A DNA stretch of 64,000 nt, from positions 62,001 to 126,000 of the forward strand of contig NZ_JAAXOX010000001.1 in assembly GCF_012396125.1 (NCBI RefSeq), written 5' to 3'. The position numbers and the translations under genes were made by a program. Below the pieces are notes generated by a model that was given only the letters and a program-made list of their open reading frames with translations, was not told the origin of the DNA and did not search any database. Below are positions 41,516-51,104 of the stretch, one piece after another. Source of the stretch: Cellulomonas denverensis (GTDB lineage: Bacteria > Actinomycetota > Actinomycetes > Actinomycetales > Cellulomonadaceae). The first letter of the stretch is position 1; each line of letters begins with the position of its first letter.

Positions 41516-43444
41516 TCAGGACTTCTTGCTGCGCGCGGTGATCCGGGCGCGCTCGGACTGGTCGAGCACCACCTTGCGGATCCGCACCACCTCGGGGGTG
41601 ACCTCGACGCACTCGTCCTCGCGGGCGAACTCCAGCGACTCCTCCAGGGTCAGGTGCCGCGGCGGCACCAGGTTCTCGAAGTTGTCGGCGGTGGAGGACC
41701 GCATGTTGGTGAGCTTCTTCTCCTTGGTGATGTTGACGTCCATGTCCTCACTGCGGGAGTTCTCGCCGACGATCATGCCCTCGTAGACCTCCTGGGTGGG
41801 GTCGACGAAGAAGCTGCCGCGCTCCTGCAGGTTGATCATGGCGTACGGCGTCACCACACCGGCACGGTCGGCGACCAGCGAACCGGCCACCCGGGTCTCG
41901 ATCGGGCCGGCCCACGGCTCGTAGCCCTCGGCGATCGACGAGGCGATGCCGGTGCCGCGGGTGTCGGTCAGGAACCGGGTCCGGAAGCCGATCAGGCCAC
42001 GGGCCGGGACCAGGAACTCCATCCGCACCCAGCCGGTGCCGTGGTTGGTCATGGTCTCCATCCGGCCCTTGCGCTGCGCCAGGAGCTGGGTGACCGCGCC
42101 GAGGTACTCCTCCGGCACGTCGATGGTCATCCGCTCCACCGGCTCGTGCACGGTGCCGTCGATCTTCTTGGTGACCACCTGCGGCTTGCCGACGGTCAGC
42201 TCGAAGCCCTCGCGCCGCATCTGCTCGACCAGGATGGCCAGCGCCAGCTCACCGCGGCCCTGCACCTCCCAGGCGTCCGGCCGCTCGGTGGGCAGCACCC
42301 GGAGCGAGACGTTGCCGATCAGCTCCTTGTCCAGCCGGTCCTTCACCTGGCGGGCGGTCACCTTGTGCCCCTTGCCGCCCTTGCCCGCCAGCGGCGAGGT
42401 GTTGATCCCGATCGTCATCGAGATCGCCGGGTCGTCCACCGTGATCAGCGGCAGCGGCCGCGGGTCGTCCGGGTCGGTCAGGGTCTCACCGATGGTGATG
42501 TCCTCGATGCCTGCCACCGCGACGATGTCGCCGGGGCCGGCCTGGTCGGTGGGCACCCGGTCCAGCGCCTTGGTCTCCAGCAGCTCGGTGACCCGGACGT
42601 TCTGCATGGTGCCGTCGGCCCGGGCCCAGGCGACCGTCTGGCCCTTGGTCAGGGTGCCGTTGAAGATCCGCAGCAGCGCGAGCCGGCCCAGGAACGGCGA
42701 GGCGTCCAGGTTGGTCACGTGCGCCTGCAGCGGGGCGCCCTCGGTGTAGGTCGGCGCCGGGATCTTCTCCAGGATGGTGGCGAACAGCGGCTCCAGGTCC
42801 TCGCTGTCCGGCAGTGCACCGTCGGCGGGCTGGTTCAGCGAGGCGCGACCGGCCTTGGCGGCGGCGTACACCACCGGCACGTCCAGGATCGCGTCCAGGT
42901 CCAGGTCCTCGACCTCGTCGTGCAGGTCGGAGGCCAGGCCGAGCAGCAGGTCGGTGGCCTCGCCGACCACCTCGGTGATCCGGGAGTCCGGGCGGTCGAC
43001 CTTGTTCACCACCAGGATCACCGGCAGCTTGGCGGCCAGCGCCTTGCGCAGCACGAACCGGGTCTGCGGCAGCGGACCCTCGGAGGCGTCCACCAGCAGC
43101 ACCACGCCGTCCACCATCGACAGGCCGCGCTCCACCTCACCGCCGAAGTCGGCGTGGCCCGGGGTGTCGATCACGTTGATGGTGATCCCGTCCGGCTGAC
43201 CCGCCGCCGCGGCCGCGGGACCGGCGTACCGGACCGCGGTGTTCTTGGCGAGGATGGTGATGCCCTTCTCCCGCTCCAGGTCGCCGGAGTCCATCGCACG
43301 CTCGTCGACGTGCGAGTGCTCGCCGAAGGCGCCGGACTGCCAGAGCATGGCGTCCACGAGAGTGGTCTTGCCGTGGTCGACGTGGGCGACGATGGCGACG
43401 TTACGCAGGTCGCCGCGCACGCTGGTGCCGGAGGGCACGGACAT
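41516..43444 (-). CDS. typA: Ribosome-associated translational GTPase TypA/BipA
   Basis: EF-G-like GTPase of 642 residues involved in ribosome assembly and stress adaptation. G1 is AHVDHGKTT at 20-28, the switch region carries [16 protein letters not shown]3 is [10 protein letters not shown] and G4 is NKVDRPD. The C-terminal third carries the BipA-specific domain ([19 protein letters not shown] begins it). It heads the typA-mshB-membrane protein-flavin reductase operon. A TAGAAT box lies at 43502-43507, about 60 bases upstream. Confidence 0.96.
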   Translation of the reverse strand: MSVPSGTSVRGDLRNVAIVAHVDHGKTTLVDAMLWQSGAFGEHSHVDERAMDSGDLEREKGITILAKNTAVRYAGPAAAAAGQPDGITINVIDTPGHADFGGEVERGLSMVDGVVLLVDASEGPLPQTRFVLRKALAAKLPVILVVNKVDRPDSRITEVVGEATDLLLGLASDLHDEVEDLDLDAILDVPVVYAAAKAGRASLNQPADGALPDSEDLEPLFATILEKIPAPTYTEGAPLQAHVTNLDASPFLGRLALLRIFNGTLTKGQTVAWARADGTMQNVRVTELLETKALDRVPTDQAGPGDIVAVAGIEDITIGETLTDPDDPRPLPLITVDDPAISMTIGINTSPLAGKGGKGHKVTARQVKDRLDKELIGNVSLRVLPTERPDAWEVQGRGELALAILVEQMRREGFELTVGKPQVVTKKIDGTVHEPVERMTIDVPEEYLGAVTQLLAQRKGRMETMTNHGTGWVRMEFLVPARGLIGFRTRFLTDTRGTGIASSIAEGYEPWAGPIETRVAGSLVADRAGVVTPYAMINLQERGSFFVDPTQEVYEGMIVGENSRSEDMDVNITKEKKLTNMRSSTADNFENLVPPRHLTLEESLEFAREDECVEVTPEVVRIRKVVLDQSERARITARSKKS

Positions 43445-43501
43445 AGAAGGTTTCCGATCCGGAGAGTGGGTGGGGGGCGCAACGTCGTCGAGCGCCGGTC
43501 G

Positions 43502-43507
43502 ATTCTA
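43502..43507 (-). promoter_or_regulatory. Candidate -10 box of typA
   Basis: TAGAAT on the minus strand, 57 bases before the typA ATG, just past the terminator of the upstream ABC operon. Confidence 0.45.
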
Positions 43508-43519
43508 CGCGCAGACGAC

Positions 43520-43559
43520 GATGCGGCGCGGAGGCGTTCGTCACGCTCCGCGCCGCATC
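43520..43559 (-). terminator. Terminator of the peptide ABC transporter operon
   Basis: Perfect 14-bp stem (43520-43533 with 43546-43559) and a 12-base loop, 21 bases beyond the stop of the ATPase gene. Confidence 0.78.
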
Positions 43560-43580
43560 ACCGTCGGTGCAGGTGAGGCC

Positions 43581-45383
43581 TCAGACCGCCGGCGGCAGGT
43601 GCGCCGCCTCGTTGTCCTCGGCGTGCGGGCGCACGCCGGCGGCGGTGATCTCCTCGTCCTTCTCGATCTCGGCGCGCTGAGCCTCCAGGATGGCGTCGCG
43701 GGCCTCACGGCGGCGGCGCTGCTCCTCGGGGTCGGGCACCGGGACCGCGGTCAGCAGCCGCTGGGTGTACGGGTGCTGGGGGTTGTTCACGATCTGCGAG
43801 GTCTCGCCCACCTCGACCAGCTCGCCCTTGTGCATCACGGCGATCCGGTCGGACAGGATCTCCACCACCGCGAGGTCGTGGCTGATGAACAGGCAGGCGA
43901 ACCCGTGTTCGCGCTGCAGCTCCTGGAACAGCTCCAGCACGGTGGCCTGCACCGACACGTCCAGCGCGGAGGTCGGCTCATCGGCGACCAGCAGCTTCGG
44001 CTCCAGGGACAGCGCCCGGGCGATGCCGACGCGCTGGCGCTGACCACCGGACAGCTCGTGCGGGTAGCGGTTGCGCATCGCCCGCGGCAGCTGCACCTGG
44101 TCCAACAGGCGCTCCACCTCGCGGCTCAGCGCGGCGCCCTTGATCCCGCGGTGCAGCAGCAGCGGCTCGGCGATGGACTCACCGATCGGCAGCCGCGGGT
44201 TCAGCGAGGAGCCCGGGTCCTGGAACACGATGCCGACCTGGTTGCGCAGCGGCTTGAGGTCCTTGGTCCTCGCCCCGACCATGTCGGTGCCGGCGATCTT
44301 CAGCGAACCACCGGTCACCGGCAGCAGGCCGACCACGGCGCGGCCGATGGTGGTCTTGCCGGAGCCGGACTCGCCGACCAGGCCGACGACCTCGCCCTGG
44401 TGGATGGTCAGGTCGACCTCGTTCACCGCCCGGAACGCCGGCTGGCGGCCACGGCCCGGGTACTCGATCACCATGCCCCGCGCGTCCAGCACCAGATCGC
44501 GGCCGGCCATCGGGTCCGCCACCGGCTCGGTGGTGGTGGCCGACGACGAGGCGGTCTCCCGGCCCAGGTGCGGCACCGCGTCCAGCAGCTTCTGGGTGTA
44601 CGGGTGCTGCGGGGAGGCGAAGATCGAAGCGGAGGTGCCCTGCTCGACCACCTCGCCGTCCTTCATCACCAGGATGTCGTCGGCCATGTCGGCGACCACG
44701 CCCATGTCGTGGGTGATCAGGATGATCCCGGAGTTGATCCGGCTGCGCAGGTCACGCATCAGCTTGAGGATCTCGGCCTGCACGGTCACGTCGAGCGCGG
44801 TGGTCGGCTCGTCGGCGATCAGCAGCTTCGGGTCACAGGCCAGCGACTGGGCGATCATCGCGCGCTGGCGCTGACCACCGGACAGCTGGTGCGGGTAGGA
44901 GTCGAAGCGCCGCTCCGGCTCGGGGATCTCCACCAGGCGCAGCAGTTCGATCGCCCGCTCCTTGGCGGCGTGCGGCCCCATCTCGAAGTGGTTGCGCAGG
45001 GTCTCCACGATCTGGAAGCCGATCGTGTACACCGGGTTCAGCGCGGTCATCGGCTCCTGGAAGATCATGGCGATCTCCTTGCCGCGGATCCGGCGCAGCT
45101 TGCCGTTCGGCATGCCGATCAGCTCGCGGTCCTCCAGCTTGGCAGAGCCCCGGGCCCGGCCGTTGACCGGCAGCAGGCCCATCATCGCCATGGAGGACTG
45201 GGTCTTGCCGGAACCCGACTCGCCGACGATCGCCAGGACCTTGCCCGGGTGCACGTCGTAGGTGACCCCACGCGCGGCGGGGAACCAGGTGCCGTCCACG
45301 TAGAAGTCGACCCCGAGGTCGCGCACGCTCAGCACCGGCGCGCCCTGCGCGGCAGTGGACTCGTGAGAGGTGTCGATGGCCAC
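43581..45383 (-). CDS. Fused oligopeptide ABC transporter ATPase (DppD-DppF)
   Basis: 600-residue protein with two complete ABC domains, each with Walker A GESGSGKT and signature LSGGQRQR, and the oligopeptide_HPY-type extensions (HPYTQ...LL) after each. It drives import of di- or oligopeptides with DppB/DppC. The fusion of the D and F subunits is common in actinobacteria. GTG 45383 has a GGAAGGAC Shine-Dalgarno. An oppositely oriented gene at 45468-46091 separates it from dppC, so it may have its own promoter. Confidence 0.92.
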   Translation of the reverse strand: MAIDTSHESTAAQGAPVLSVRDLGVDFYVDGTWFPAARGVTYDVHPGKVLAIVGESGSGKTQSSMAMMGLLPVNGRARGSAKLEDRELIGMPNGKLRRIRGKEIAMIFQEPMTALNPVYTIGFQIVETLRNHFEMGPHAAKERAIELLRLVEIPEPERRFDSYPHQLSGGQRQRAMIAQSLACDPKLLIADEPTTALDVTVQAEILKLMRDLRSRINSGIILITHDMGVVADMADDILVMKDGEVVEQGTSASIFASPQHPYTQKLLDAVPHLGRETASSSATTTEPVADPMAGRDLVLDARGMVIEYPGRGRQPAFRAVNEVDLTIHQGEVVGLVGESGSGKTTIGRAVVGLLPVTGGSLKIAGTDMVGARTKDLKPLRNQVGIVFQDPGSSLNPRLPIGESIAEPLLLHRGIKGAALSREVERLLDQVQLPRAMRNRYPHELSGGQRQRVGIARALSLEPKLLVADEPTSALDVSVQATVLELFQELQREHGFACLFISHDLAVVEILSDRIAVMHKGELVEVGETSQIVNNPQHPYTQRLLTAVPVPDPEEQRRRREARDAILEAQRAEIEKDEEITAAGVRPHAEDNEAAHLPPAV

Positions 45384-45467
45384 GGTTCAGTGTCCTTCCC
45401 GCACCGGCGCGATGCCGGTACCCAGCGACGTGACGGTCGTCGACCGCGCGTCTGACAGCATGGCGGC

Positions 45468-46091
45468 ATGGGCCCCACGCACGTGTTCGATTCGATGTAC
45501 GGCCGTGTCCTGACCGGCGCCGGCGCGGTGGTCGCCGCCATCATGCTGGTCAGCATCACGGTCACGGAGGGCGTCGGCGGGCTGCTGCGCGCCGCGCCCT
45601 GGATCCTGCTGGGCGTGCTGGCCGTGGCCGCCCTGTTCTGGCTGCCCCGGGTGGTGGTGTCCGACGGCGGGATCGAGATCCGCAACGTCTGGACGACCAC
45701 CCAGATCCCCTGGCCGACCTTCCGGGCGGTGGAGGCCCGCTACTCCCTGGAGGTGGAGACCACCACCGGCACGGTCAGCGCCTGGGCGGCGCCCCGGTCC
45801 AGCGGTGCTGCGGCCCGGATGCGCCGCCGCGGCACGGCCGACGACACCACACCGGCGGTCGTCGACGCCGGTGACCCGGACACCACGGTCCGGCATCCCG
45901 GCACCGCCGACGCGGCAGCCGCGGTGATCGTCGCCCGCTACGGCGCGCTGAAGTCGGCCGGGCACCTGGCGGGCGCCGAGCAGGCGGTGCGCGCGGGAGG
46001 CATCGCCCCGGTGCGCACCCTGCACGTCCGCACGCTCACCGCGGCGGCCGTGCTGGTGGTCGCGGGCCTGCTCGGGGTGCTGATCGGCTGA
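45468..46091 (+). CDS. PH-like domain membrane protein, antisense within the peptide ABC operon
   Basis: 207 residues. Two N-terminal hydrophobic helices (~15-60) are followed by a short PH-like (bPH) domain containing RVVVSDGGIEIRN and IPWPTFRAVEARYS, a disordered segment, and one C-terminal helix. Such proteins are small actinobacterial membrane proteins of unknown role. The gene runs opposite to the surrounding dppC and dppDF genes and fills the gap between them. Confidence 0.75.
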   Translation: MGPTHVFDSMYGRVLTGAGAVVAAIMLVSITVTEGVGGLLRAAPWILLGVLAVAALFWLPRVVVSDGGIEIRNVWTTTQIPWPTFRAVEARYSLEVETTTGTVSAWAAPRSSGAAARMRRRGTADDTTPAVVDAGDPDTTVRHPGTADAAAAVIVARYGALKSAGHLAGAEQAVRAGGIAPVRTLHVRTLTAAAVLVVAGLLGVLIG

Positions 46092-46143
46092 GCCGACCCG
46101 CACCCCGAGGGCCACACGCCCGTTCGGCGAGGTCACCGGTGGG

Positions 46144-47193
46144 TCACATCCCCGACGATGAGCCGGGCGTACGCAGCTGCGGCGGTACGACGGGGTTCTT
46201 GTACTCCAGCTTCGCCTCGGCCCGCTCCATCTTGCGCACCGACGGCACCCGCTTCTGCCGCGGGTCGAAGGCGTCGCGCAGGCCGTCACCGATGAAGTTG
46301 ATGCTCAGCGCGATCAGCACGATGAACAGACCGGGCCACCAGAACAGCCACGGCCGAGTGGCGAAGGCGCTCTGGTACTCGCTGATCAGCCGGCCCAGGG
46401 AGACCTCCGGCGGGGTGATGCCGAAGCCGATGTAGGACAGCGCGGTCTCCAGCAGGATCGCCTGGCTCATCAGCAGCGTGGTGCTGACGATGATCACGCC
46501 CACCGCGTTCGGCAGGATGTGCTTGAAGATGATCCGCGGGGTGCTCGCGCCGGCGACCTTGGCCGCGTCGACGAACTCCCGCTCGCGCAGGGTCAGGAAC
46601 TCACCGCGCACCAGCCGCGCGAGGCTGGTCCACAGGATCAGTCCCAGTGCGACCGCCAGCACCGCCGCGGACACACCACCGGCGAGCTTGCCGATCACGG
46701 CGCCGATCACCAGGGTCGGCACGGTGATCACCAGGTCGGTGGCCCGCATCAGGGCGGTGTCGAGCTTGCCGCGGAAGTAGCCGGACAGCGATCCGACCAG
46801 CACACCCATAATGCAGGCGACCAGGCCGATCACGACCATCACCATCAGCGAGGTCTGGATGCCCTTCATCACCTGGGCGAACATGTCCCGGCCGAGCTCG
46901 TCCTGACCGAACGGGTGCTCGCCGGTGGGGCGACCGCCGTTCAGGATGCCCTTGGGGTCGGTGCGGCCGGTGTACTTCCACCAGCCGGGGATCGGGCCGA
47001 CGCCCACCGAGGTGAAGGCGAGCAGCGCCACCGCGACCACCAGGAACAGGCCGGTCATGGCGCCCTTGTGCCGGAAGAACCGGCCGCGGACGATCTGGCC
47101 CTGGGACAGGCCGGCGATCTCCTTGAGCTCGATCTCGTTCTCGAGGTGCTCGGAACCCGCGTCGGGGGTCTGGGGAGTGGAAGACATGCTCAT
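46144..47193 (-). CDS. Peptide ABC transporter permease, DppC type
   Basis: Inner-membrane permease, 349 residues, with an extra hydrophilic N-terminus (~40 residues), the OppC-like N-terminal helix and the BPD_transp_1 domain. HPFGQDELGRDMF is the DppC/OppC signature; the EAA loop is FVDAAKVAGASTPRI. The ATG overlaps the dppB stop by 4 bases. It pairs with the large DppB-like subunit. Confidence 0.92.
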   Translation of the reverse strand: MSMSSTPQTPDAGSEHLENEIELKEIAGLSQGQIVRGRFFRHKGAMTGLFLVVAVALLAFTSVGVGPIPGWWKYTGRTDPKGILNGGRPTGEHPFGQDELGRDMFAQVMKGIQTSLMVMVVIGLVACIMGVLVGSLSGYFRGKLDTALMRATDLVITVPTLVIGAVIGKLAGGVSAAVLAVALGLILWTSLARLVRGEFLTLREREFVDAAKVAGASTPRIIFKHILPNAVGVIIVSTTLLMSQAILLETALSYIGFGITPPEVSLGRLISEYQSAFATRPWLFWWPGLFIVLIALSINFIGDGLRDAFDPRQKRVPSVRKMERAEAKLEYKNPVVPPQLRTPGSSSGM

Positions 47194-48710
47194 GCGTCCA
47201 ACCGGATTCGGGGGTCGACAGCCGCGTAGATCAGGTCCGCGACGATGTTGGCGATGATCGCGAGCGTGGCGACGATGGCCAGGTAGGCCATCACCGGCTC
47301 GATCTCGGCGCCGTTGAGCGACTTCACGAACAGCTGGCCCATGCCGGGCCGGGCGAAGACCGCCTCGGTGATCACCGCACCACCGACCAGGGCGATCACG
47401 TCGATCGGGACCACGGTGGCGAGCGGGATCAGGGTGTTGCGGAAGCCGTGCCGGACCACGACCACCCGCTCCGGCAGGCCCTTGGCCCGCGCGGTGCGGA
47501 TGTAGTCCTGGTTCATCACCTCGAGCATGCTGGACCGGGAGTACCGGGTGTAGGCGGCGAACGCGATCAGGATCAGCGTCAGGGTCGGCAGCATCAGGTG
47601 GGTCAGCGAGTCGAGCGTCTGCACCCAGTAGTTGCCGCCCAGGTTCGGGGTCCGGTCACCGAAGGTCGGGATCGGCCGCCCACCGAGCGCGGCGTAGTAG
47701 GGCTGCCAGACGTTCAGCACCCGGTCGGCGAAGGTCAGCGCGGCCATGATCAGCGCGGTGATCGCACCGGCCCGGGCGGAGATCCGCCAGTCCGGGCCAC
47801 CGAACAGCCGGCCGACCACGCCACCCATCACCAGCGCGACGATCGCCAACACGGCCATCAGCCAGTCGGCCTCGTCGATCTGGTTGAACACCTCGATCAT
47901 CACGAAGTACATGACCAGGCCCAGGCCGACCGTGGCCAGCGTGGTGTAGAGCGCCCGGCGGTTCTGCAGGCCGGCGGTCACCGCGGTGATCGCCAGGGCG
48001 GTACCGCCACCGAGGATCACCAGCAGCACCGGCCCGATCCGCGGGTTGCTCCACCAGTCGCTGAGCTGGAGGTAGGCGAGCAGGCCGCCGGTGGCCACGG
48101 TCGCCACGGCGAAGGTGGTCAGGCGCCGCTTGACGTCGCCACCGATCGCGAGCATCCACAGCACACCGAAGATCACCGCTATGCCGGCGATCACCAGCCA
48201 GGACAGCGTCGGGTCGCCCAGGAAGTCGTTGAAGCCGATCGCGCCCCACTGCTTGAGCAGCACCGCGACCCAGAACGAGGGCAGCGAGTAGAGCAGGAAC
48301 GACAGGAAGATGATCAGGTAGTCGAAGGCGCTGTACTGACGCAGCGCGCTCACGACACCGACCGTGATCCCGAGGATCAGCGCGAGGACGGTGGACGCGG
48401 TCACCAGCTGCAGCGTGGAGCCGATGGCGTGCTTGATCAGGTCGCCGACGGCCTCGTTGGTGCGCCAGGCGATGCCCCAGTCACCGGTCACGAAGTTGCC
48501 GATCCACTGGAAGAAGCGGACCACGACGTTCGTGTCGAGCTGGAGCTGCTCGATGCGCTGGTCGATCAGCTGCTGCTTGTTGGGCGCCGTACTCTCCCGG
48601 AGGTCCGCCAGCGGATCGATCGCGGCGTTCACCAGGATGTACATCAGGAAGAGTGCCACGAACAACGTGGCCAGCCCCGCCAGCAGGCGGCGCCACAGGA
48701 ATCTCAGCAC
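47190..48710 (-). CDS. Peptide ABC transporter permease, DppB type, with extra membrane insertion
   Basis: 506 residues compared with about 310-340 in usual DppB/OppB. Residues 1-160 and ~345-506 form the normal BPD_transp_1 permease, with the EAA loop QDYIRTARAKGL at 401-412. Between them lies an insertion of about 180 residues that adds several hydrophobic segments. The frame is intact and both flanks keep their motifs, so this is a domain insertion rather than two genes. It follows dppA after 209 bases that contain a strong hairpin. Confidence 0.88.
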   Translation of the reverse strand: MLRFLWRRLLAGLATLFVALFLMYILVNAAIDPLADLRESTAPNKQQLIDQRIEQLQLDTNVVVRFFQWIGNFVTGDWGIAWRTNEAVGDLIKHAIGSTLQLVTASTVLALILGITVGVVSALRQYSAFDYLIIFLSFLLYSLPSFWVAVLLKQWGAIGFNDFLGDPTLSWLVIAGIAVIFGVLWMLAIGGDVKRRLTTFAVATVATGGLLAYLQLSDWWSNPRIGPVLLVILGGGTALAITAVTAGLQNRRALYTTLATVGLGLVMYFVMIEVFNQIDEADWLMAVLAIVALVMGGVVGRLFGGPDWRISARAGAITALIMAALTFADRVLNVWQPYYAALGGRPIPTFGDRTPNLGGNYWVQTLDSLTHLMLPTLTLILIAFAAYTRYSRSSMLEVMNQDYIRTARAKGLPERVVVVRHGFRNTLIPLATVVPIDVIALVGGAVITEAVFARPGMGQLFVKSLNGAEIEPVMAYLAIVATLAIIANIVADLIYAAVDPRIRLDA

Positions 48711-48859
48711 GGGGAGAGAACCTCGCTCGGTCAGGGTGCCGCGGACTGAGGAATGTTAGTCCCTCCGGGCGCGACTCCGGCCACCGTTCGGCGGCTGGTC
48801 ACACGAAGAAGGCGCCCGGGGCGATGCCGCGGTCGCCTTCTCGGATACTGCATGAACTA

Positions 48860-48897
48860 TCCGGTGGTGCCCAGCCACGAAGCCGGGCACCACCGGA
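48860..48897 (-). terminator. Intra-operon hairpin after the peptide-binding protein gene
   Basis: Perfect 13-bp stem (48860-48872 with 48885-48897) and a 12-base loop between dppA and dppB. Probably a leaky terminator that favours the binding-protein gene, as in the nucleoside operon. Confidence 0.72.
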
Positions 48898-48919
48898 CAG
48901 GTTACGACATCGAACCGGG

Positions 48920-50770
48920 TCAGCTCGCCGAGGCGGCGCTCCCCGGGGTCCAGTTCCAGAACCCGGCGAAGATGGTCGGGTTGATGGAGATCTGGTCGAT
49001 CCCGTCGATCTTCTCCGGGTTCCAGGCGGTCACGCTCGGGAACTGGAAGATCGTGACGCCGAAGCCGTCGTCCACCAGGTGCTTCTCGATCTGACCCAGC
49101 AGGTCGGTCTGCTCGTCGGAGTCCGTGGACACCTGGAGCTGGTCGAGCAGCGAGTCGACCTCCGGGTTGGAGTACCCGTAGAAGTTGTTGGTGGCGTCGG
49201 TGCGGTAGTTCGCGTCCAGCTCGGTCACCGCGGTGGACTGCGACTGCCAGCCGAACAGCGCGGCGTCGTAGTACGAGGTCGCGGTCGACAGGTCGGTGCC
49301 CCAGTCGGACTGGACCTGGTAGGCGGTGACGTTGATGCCGGCCTCGGCAGCGGACTCCGCGATCAGGTTGAACTCGTTCTGACGGCGGGTGTTGTTCGGG
49401 TCGAACAGCAGACGCACGTTCACGGAGGTGACACCGGCCTCGGCCAGCAGCGCCTTCGCACCCTCGATGTCGACCTCGCCGAAGGCCTCGGCCTGACCGG
49501 ACGCGTCGGCGACCGCGTCGTAGTTCGGCGAACCGGGGACCACCGAGAAGGAGTCACGGGTGGTGGCGTCCGGGTTCAGCGGCTTGATCAGGGTGTCGAC
49601 GATGTCCTGGCGCGGGATGGTCTTCAGGAACGCCTGGCGCACCTTGAGGGCCTTGTCGGCGTCGCCGCCGTAGGTCGCCGGGTCGAACGGACCACCGTTG
49701 GCGAACTGCAGGTCCACGTGCTCGTAGGTACCCTCCTCGCCGGTCTCGACGGTCACACCGTCGAGGGCGTTGATGGCCTCCAGCACGTCCGCGGTGGACT
49801 GCGGGCTGATCAGGTCGACCTCACCGTTCTGGAGGGCCTGGACCTGACCCATCGGGTCACCGTTCCAGCGGATGGTCACGGTCTCGATGGTGGCCTTGTG
49901 GTCACCCTCGTAGTTCTCGTTGGCCACCAGGGTCATGTACTGGTCGGTCACGAAGTCCGACATGATGTACGCGCCGTTGGAGAGGTACAGGCCCTCGTCG
50001 TCCGGCAGCGAGGTGTAGTTGAAGTCGTTCGTCCAGACGCTGGCGATCTTGGACAGCGCGTCGGTGTCCGCGTTCACGATCGCGTCCTGCACGTCCTGCA
50101 CCGCGGTCTCGGCGTCGTCGACACCCAGCGCGCGCTCACCCACGATGTGGGAGGGCAGCGTCGGCGCGGTGAAGCAGGTGTCCCAGTCCGCGAACGGCTT
50201 GGAGTACGTGAAGGTGATGGAGGAGTCCTCGATCTCCGGGGTGTCCTCGATCAGCGCGACACAGGGCGAGGCGGCGGCGAAGAACACACCGGCGTCCAGG
50301 GCGTCCTGGTTGGTGATGTTGCCCTCGTCGTCGTACTCGGCCTCGACGTTGTTGAAGGTGCCGCTCTGGGCGGCCCACTCCAGCAGGAAGTCGGTCGGCG
50401 AGACGGCGGTGCCGTCGGACCACTTCGCGGTGTCGGCGAAGGTGTACTTGATCTGCAGCGGGTCGTCCGACACCTTCTCGTAGGTGCCGAAGGAGGTGTC
50501 CTCCTGCAGCGCGAGGTCGGCGTCGTAGTAGTTGAACGCCGACTTCGTCAGGTACGTGACGATGGAGTTCGCCGTCGCGTTGCCGATGGTGCTGTTCTGG
50601 TTGTACGAGTAGAACGGCTGGTTCCACGCGATGTTGACCGACGTCTGGGAGTTGATCCCCGCGTCGTCACCGGTGGAGCCGTCGTCGCTCGATCCCGAGC
50701 ACGCAGCGAGCGCGAGCGCGCTGACGGCGGCGATCGAGGCCACGGAAGCGGCCTTACGTGTGATCCTCAA
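48920..50770 (-). CDS. Peptide-binding lipoprotein, SBP family 5 (DppA-like)
   Basis: 616-residue extracytoplasmic solute-binding lipoprotein. TTG 50770 is chosen because AGGAGG lies 4 bases upstream and translation then starts with a positive signal sequence; the frame stays open upstream but that part is not signal-like. Lipobox LAAC gives C25 as the lipidated residue, followed by a Ser/Asp-rich linker and the SBP_bac_5 domain (YTYAD-like IKYTFADTAKWSDGT motif). It is the first gene of the operon, with a long leader containing a 24-bp palindrome. Confidence 0.92.
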   Translation of the reverse strand: MRITRKAASVASIAAVSALALAACSGSSDDGSTGDDAGINSQTSVNIAWNQPFYSYNQNSTIGNATANSIVTYLTKSAFNYYDADLALQEDTSFGTYEKVSDDPLQIKYTFADTAKWSDGTAVSPTDFLLEWAAQSGTFNNVEAEYDDEGNITNQDALDAGVFFAAASPCVALIEDTPEIEDSSITFTYSKPFADWDTCFTAPTLPSHIVGERALGVDDAETAVQDVQDAIVNADTDALSKIASVWTNDFNYTSLPDDEGLYLSNGAYIMSDFVTDQYMTLVANENYEGDHKATIETVTIRWNGDPMGQVQALQNGEVDLISPQSTADVLEAINALDGVTVETGEEGTYEHVDLQFANGGPFDPATYGGDADKALKVRQAFLKTIPRQDIVDTLIKPLNPDATTRDSFSVVPGSPNYDAVADASGQAEAFGEVDIEGAKALLAEAGVTSVNVRLLFDPNNTRRQNEFNLIAESAAEAGINVTAYQVQSDWGTDLSTATSYYDAALFGWQSQSTAVTELDANYRTDATNNFYGYSNPEVDSLLDQLQVSTDSDEQTDLLGQIEKHLVDDGFGVTIFQFPSVTAWNPEKIDGIDQISINPTIFAGFWNWTPGSAASAS

Positions 50771-51104
50771 TGTTCCTCCTGACAACTGGCGGTCAGCGAC
50801 CGACCGCGGGACGTCGCGGGGGTGCTGCCGCTCGGCAGACGCACAGACCTGCCTGGATGCGCACACGCTAGTTCCTGCCGACGGACCCACTGAACGCCGG
50901 AGGGACCAGAGTGGGTGATCGTTACCGGATTGATACTGGACAGTACTGTCCAGTATTCGAGACGTCACGGGTGAGAAACATGCCGGAAACATGCGCAACC
51001 GCCCGGCCCGCGTCTCGCAGAGCGAACCGAAACCGACTCTGCCACGGCCGGTGACCAGCCGCATGTGTTAAGGGTGCCCTCGGGGCGCCGCCCTGGGTGG
51101 TGGG
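50771..51104. other. 334-base intergenic region upstream of dppA
   Basis: No gene is visible here. It contains the dppA ribosome-binding site (50775-50780), a perfect 24-bp palindrome at 50933-50956 and, at its far end, the tail-side of the MFS gene. I see no clear -35/-10 pair; a promoter for dppA is likely near the palindrome. Confidence 0.6.
50933..50956. promoter_or_regulatory. Perfect 24-bp palindrome, candidate operator of the peptide transporter
   Basis: ATACTGGACAGT followed by its exact reverse complement, centred about 175 bases upstream of the dppA start. It is AT-richer than the surroundings. A dimeric repressor or activator site is more likely than a terminator because no gene ends here. 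The binding protein is unknown. Confidence 0.6.

Noticed and set aside
50771..51064. N-terminal extension of the peptide-binding protein
   Set aside because: The open frame continues upstream, but only TTG 50770 has a Shine-Dalgarno and gives a proper lipoprotein signal.
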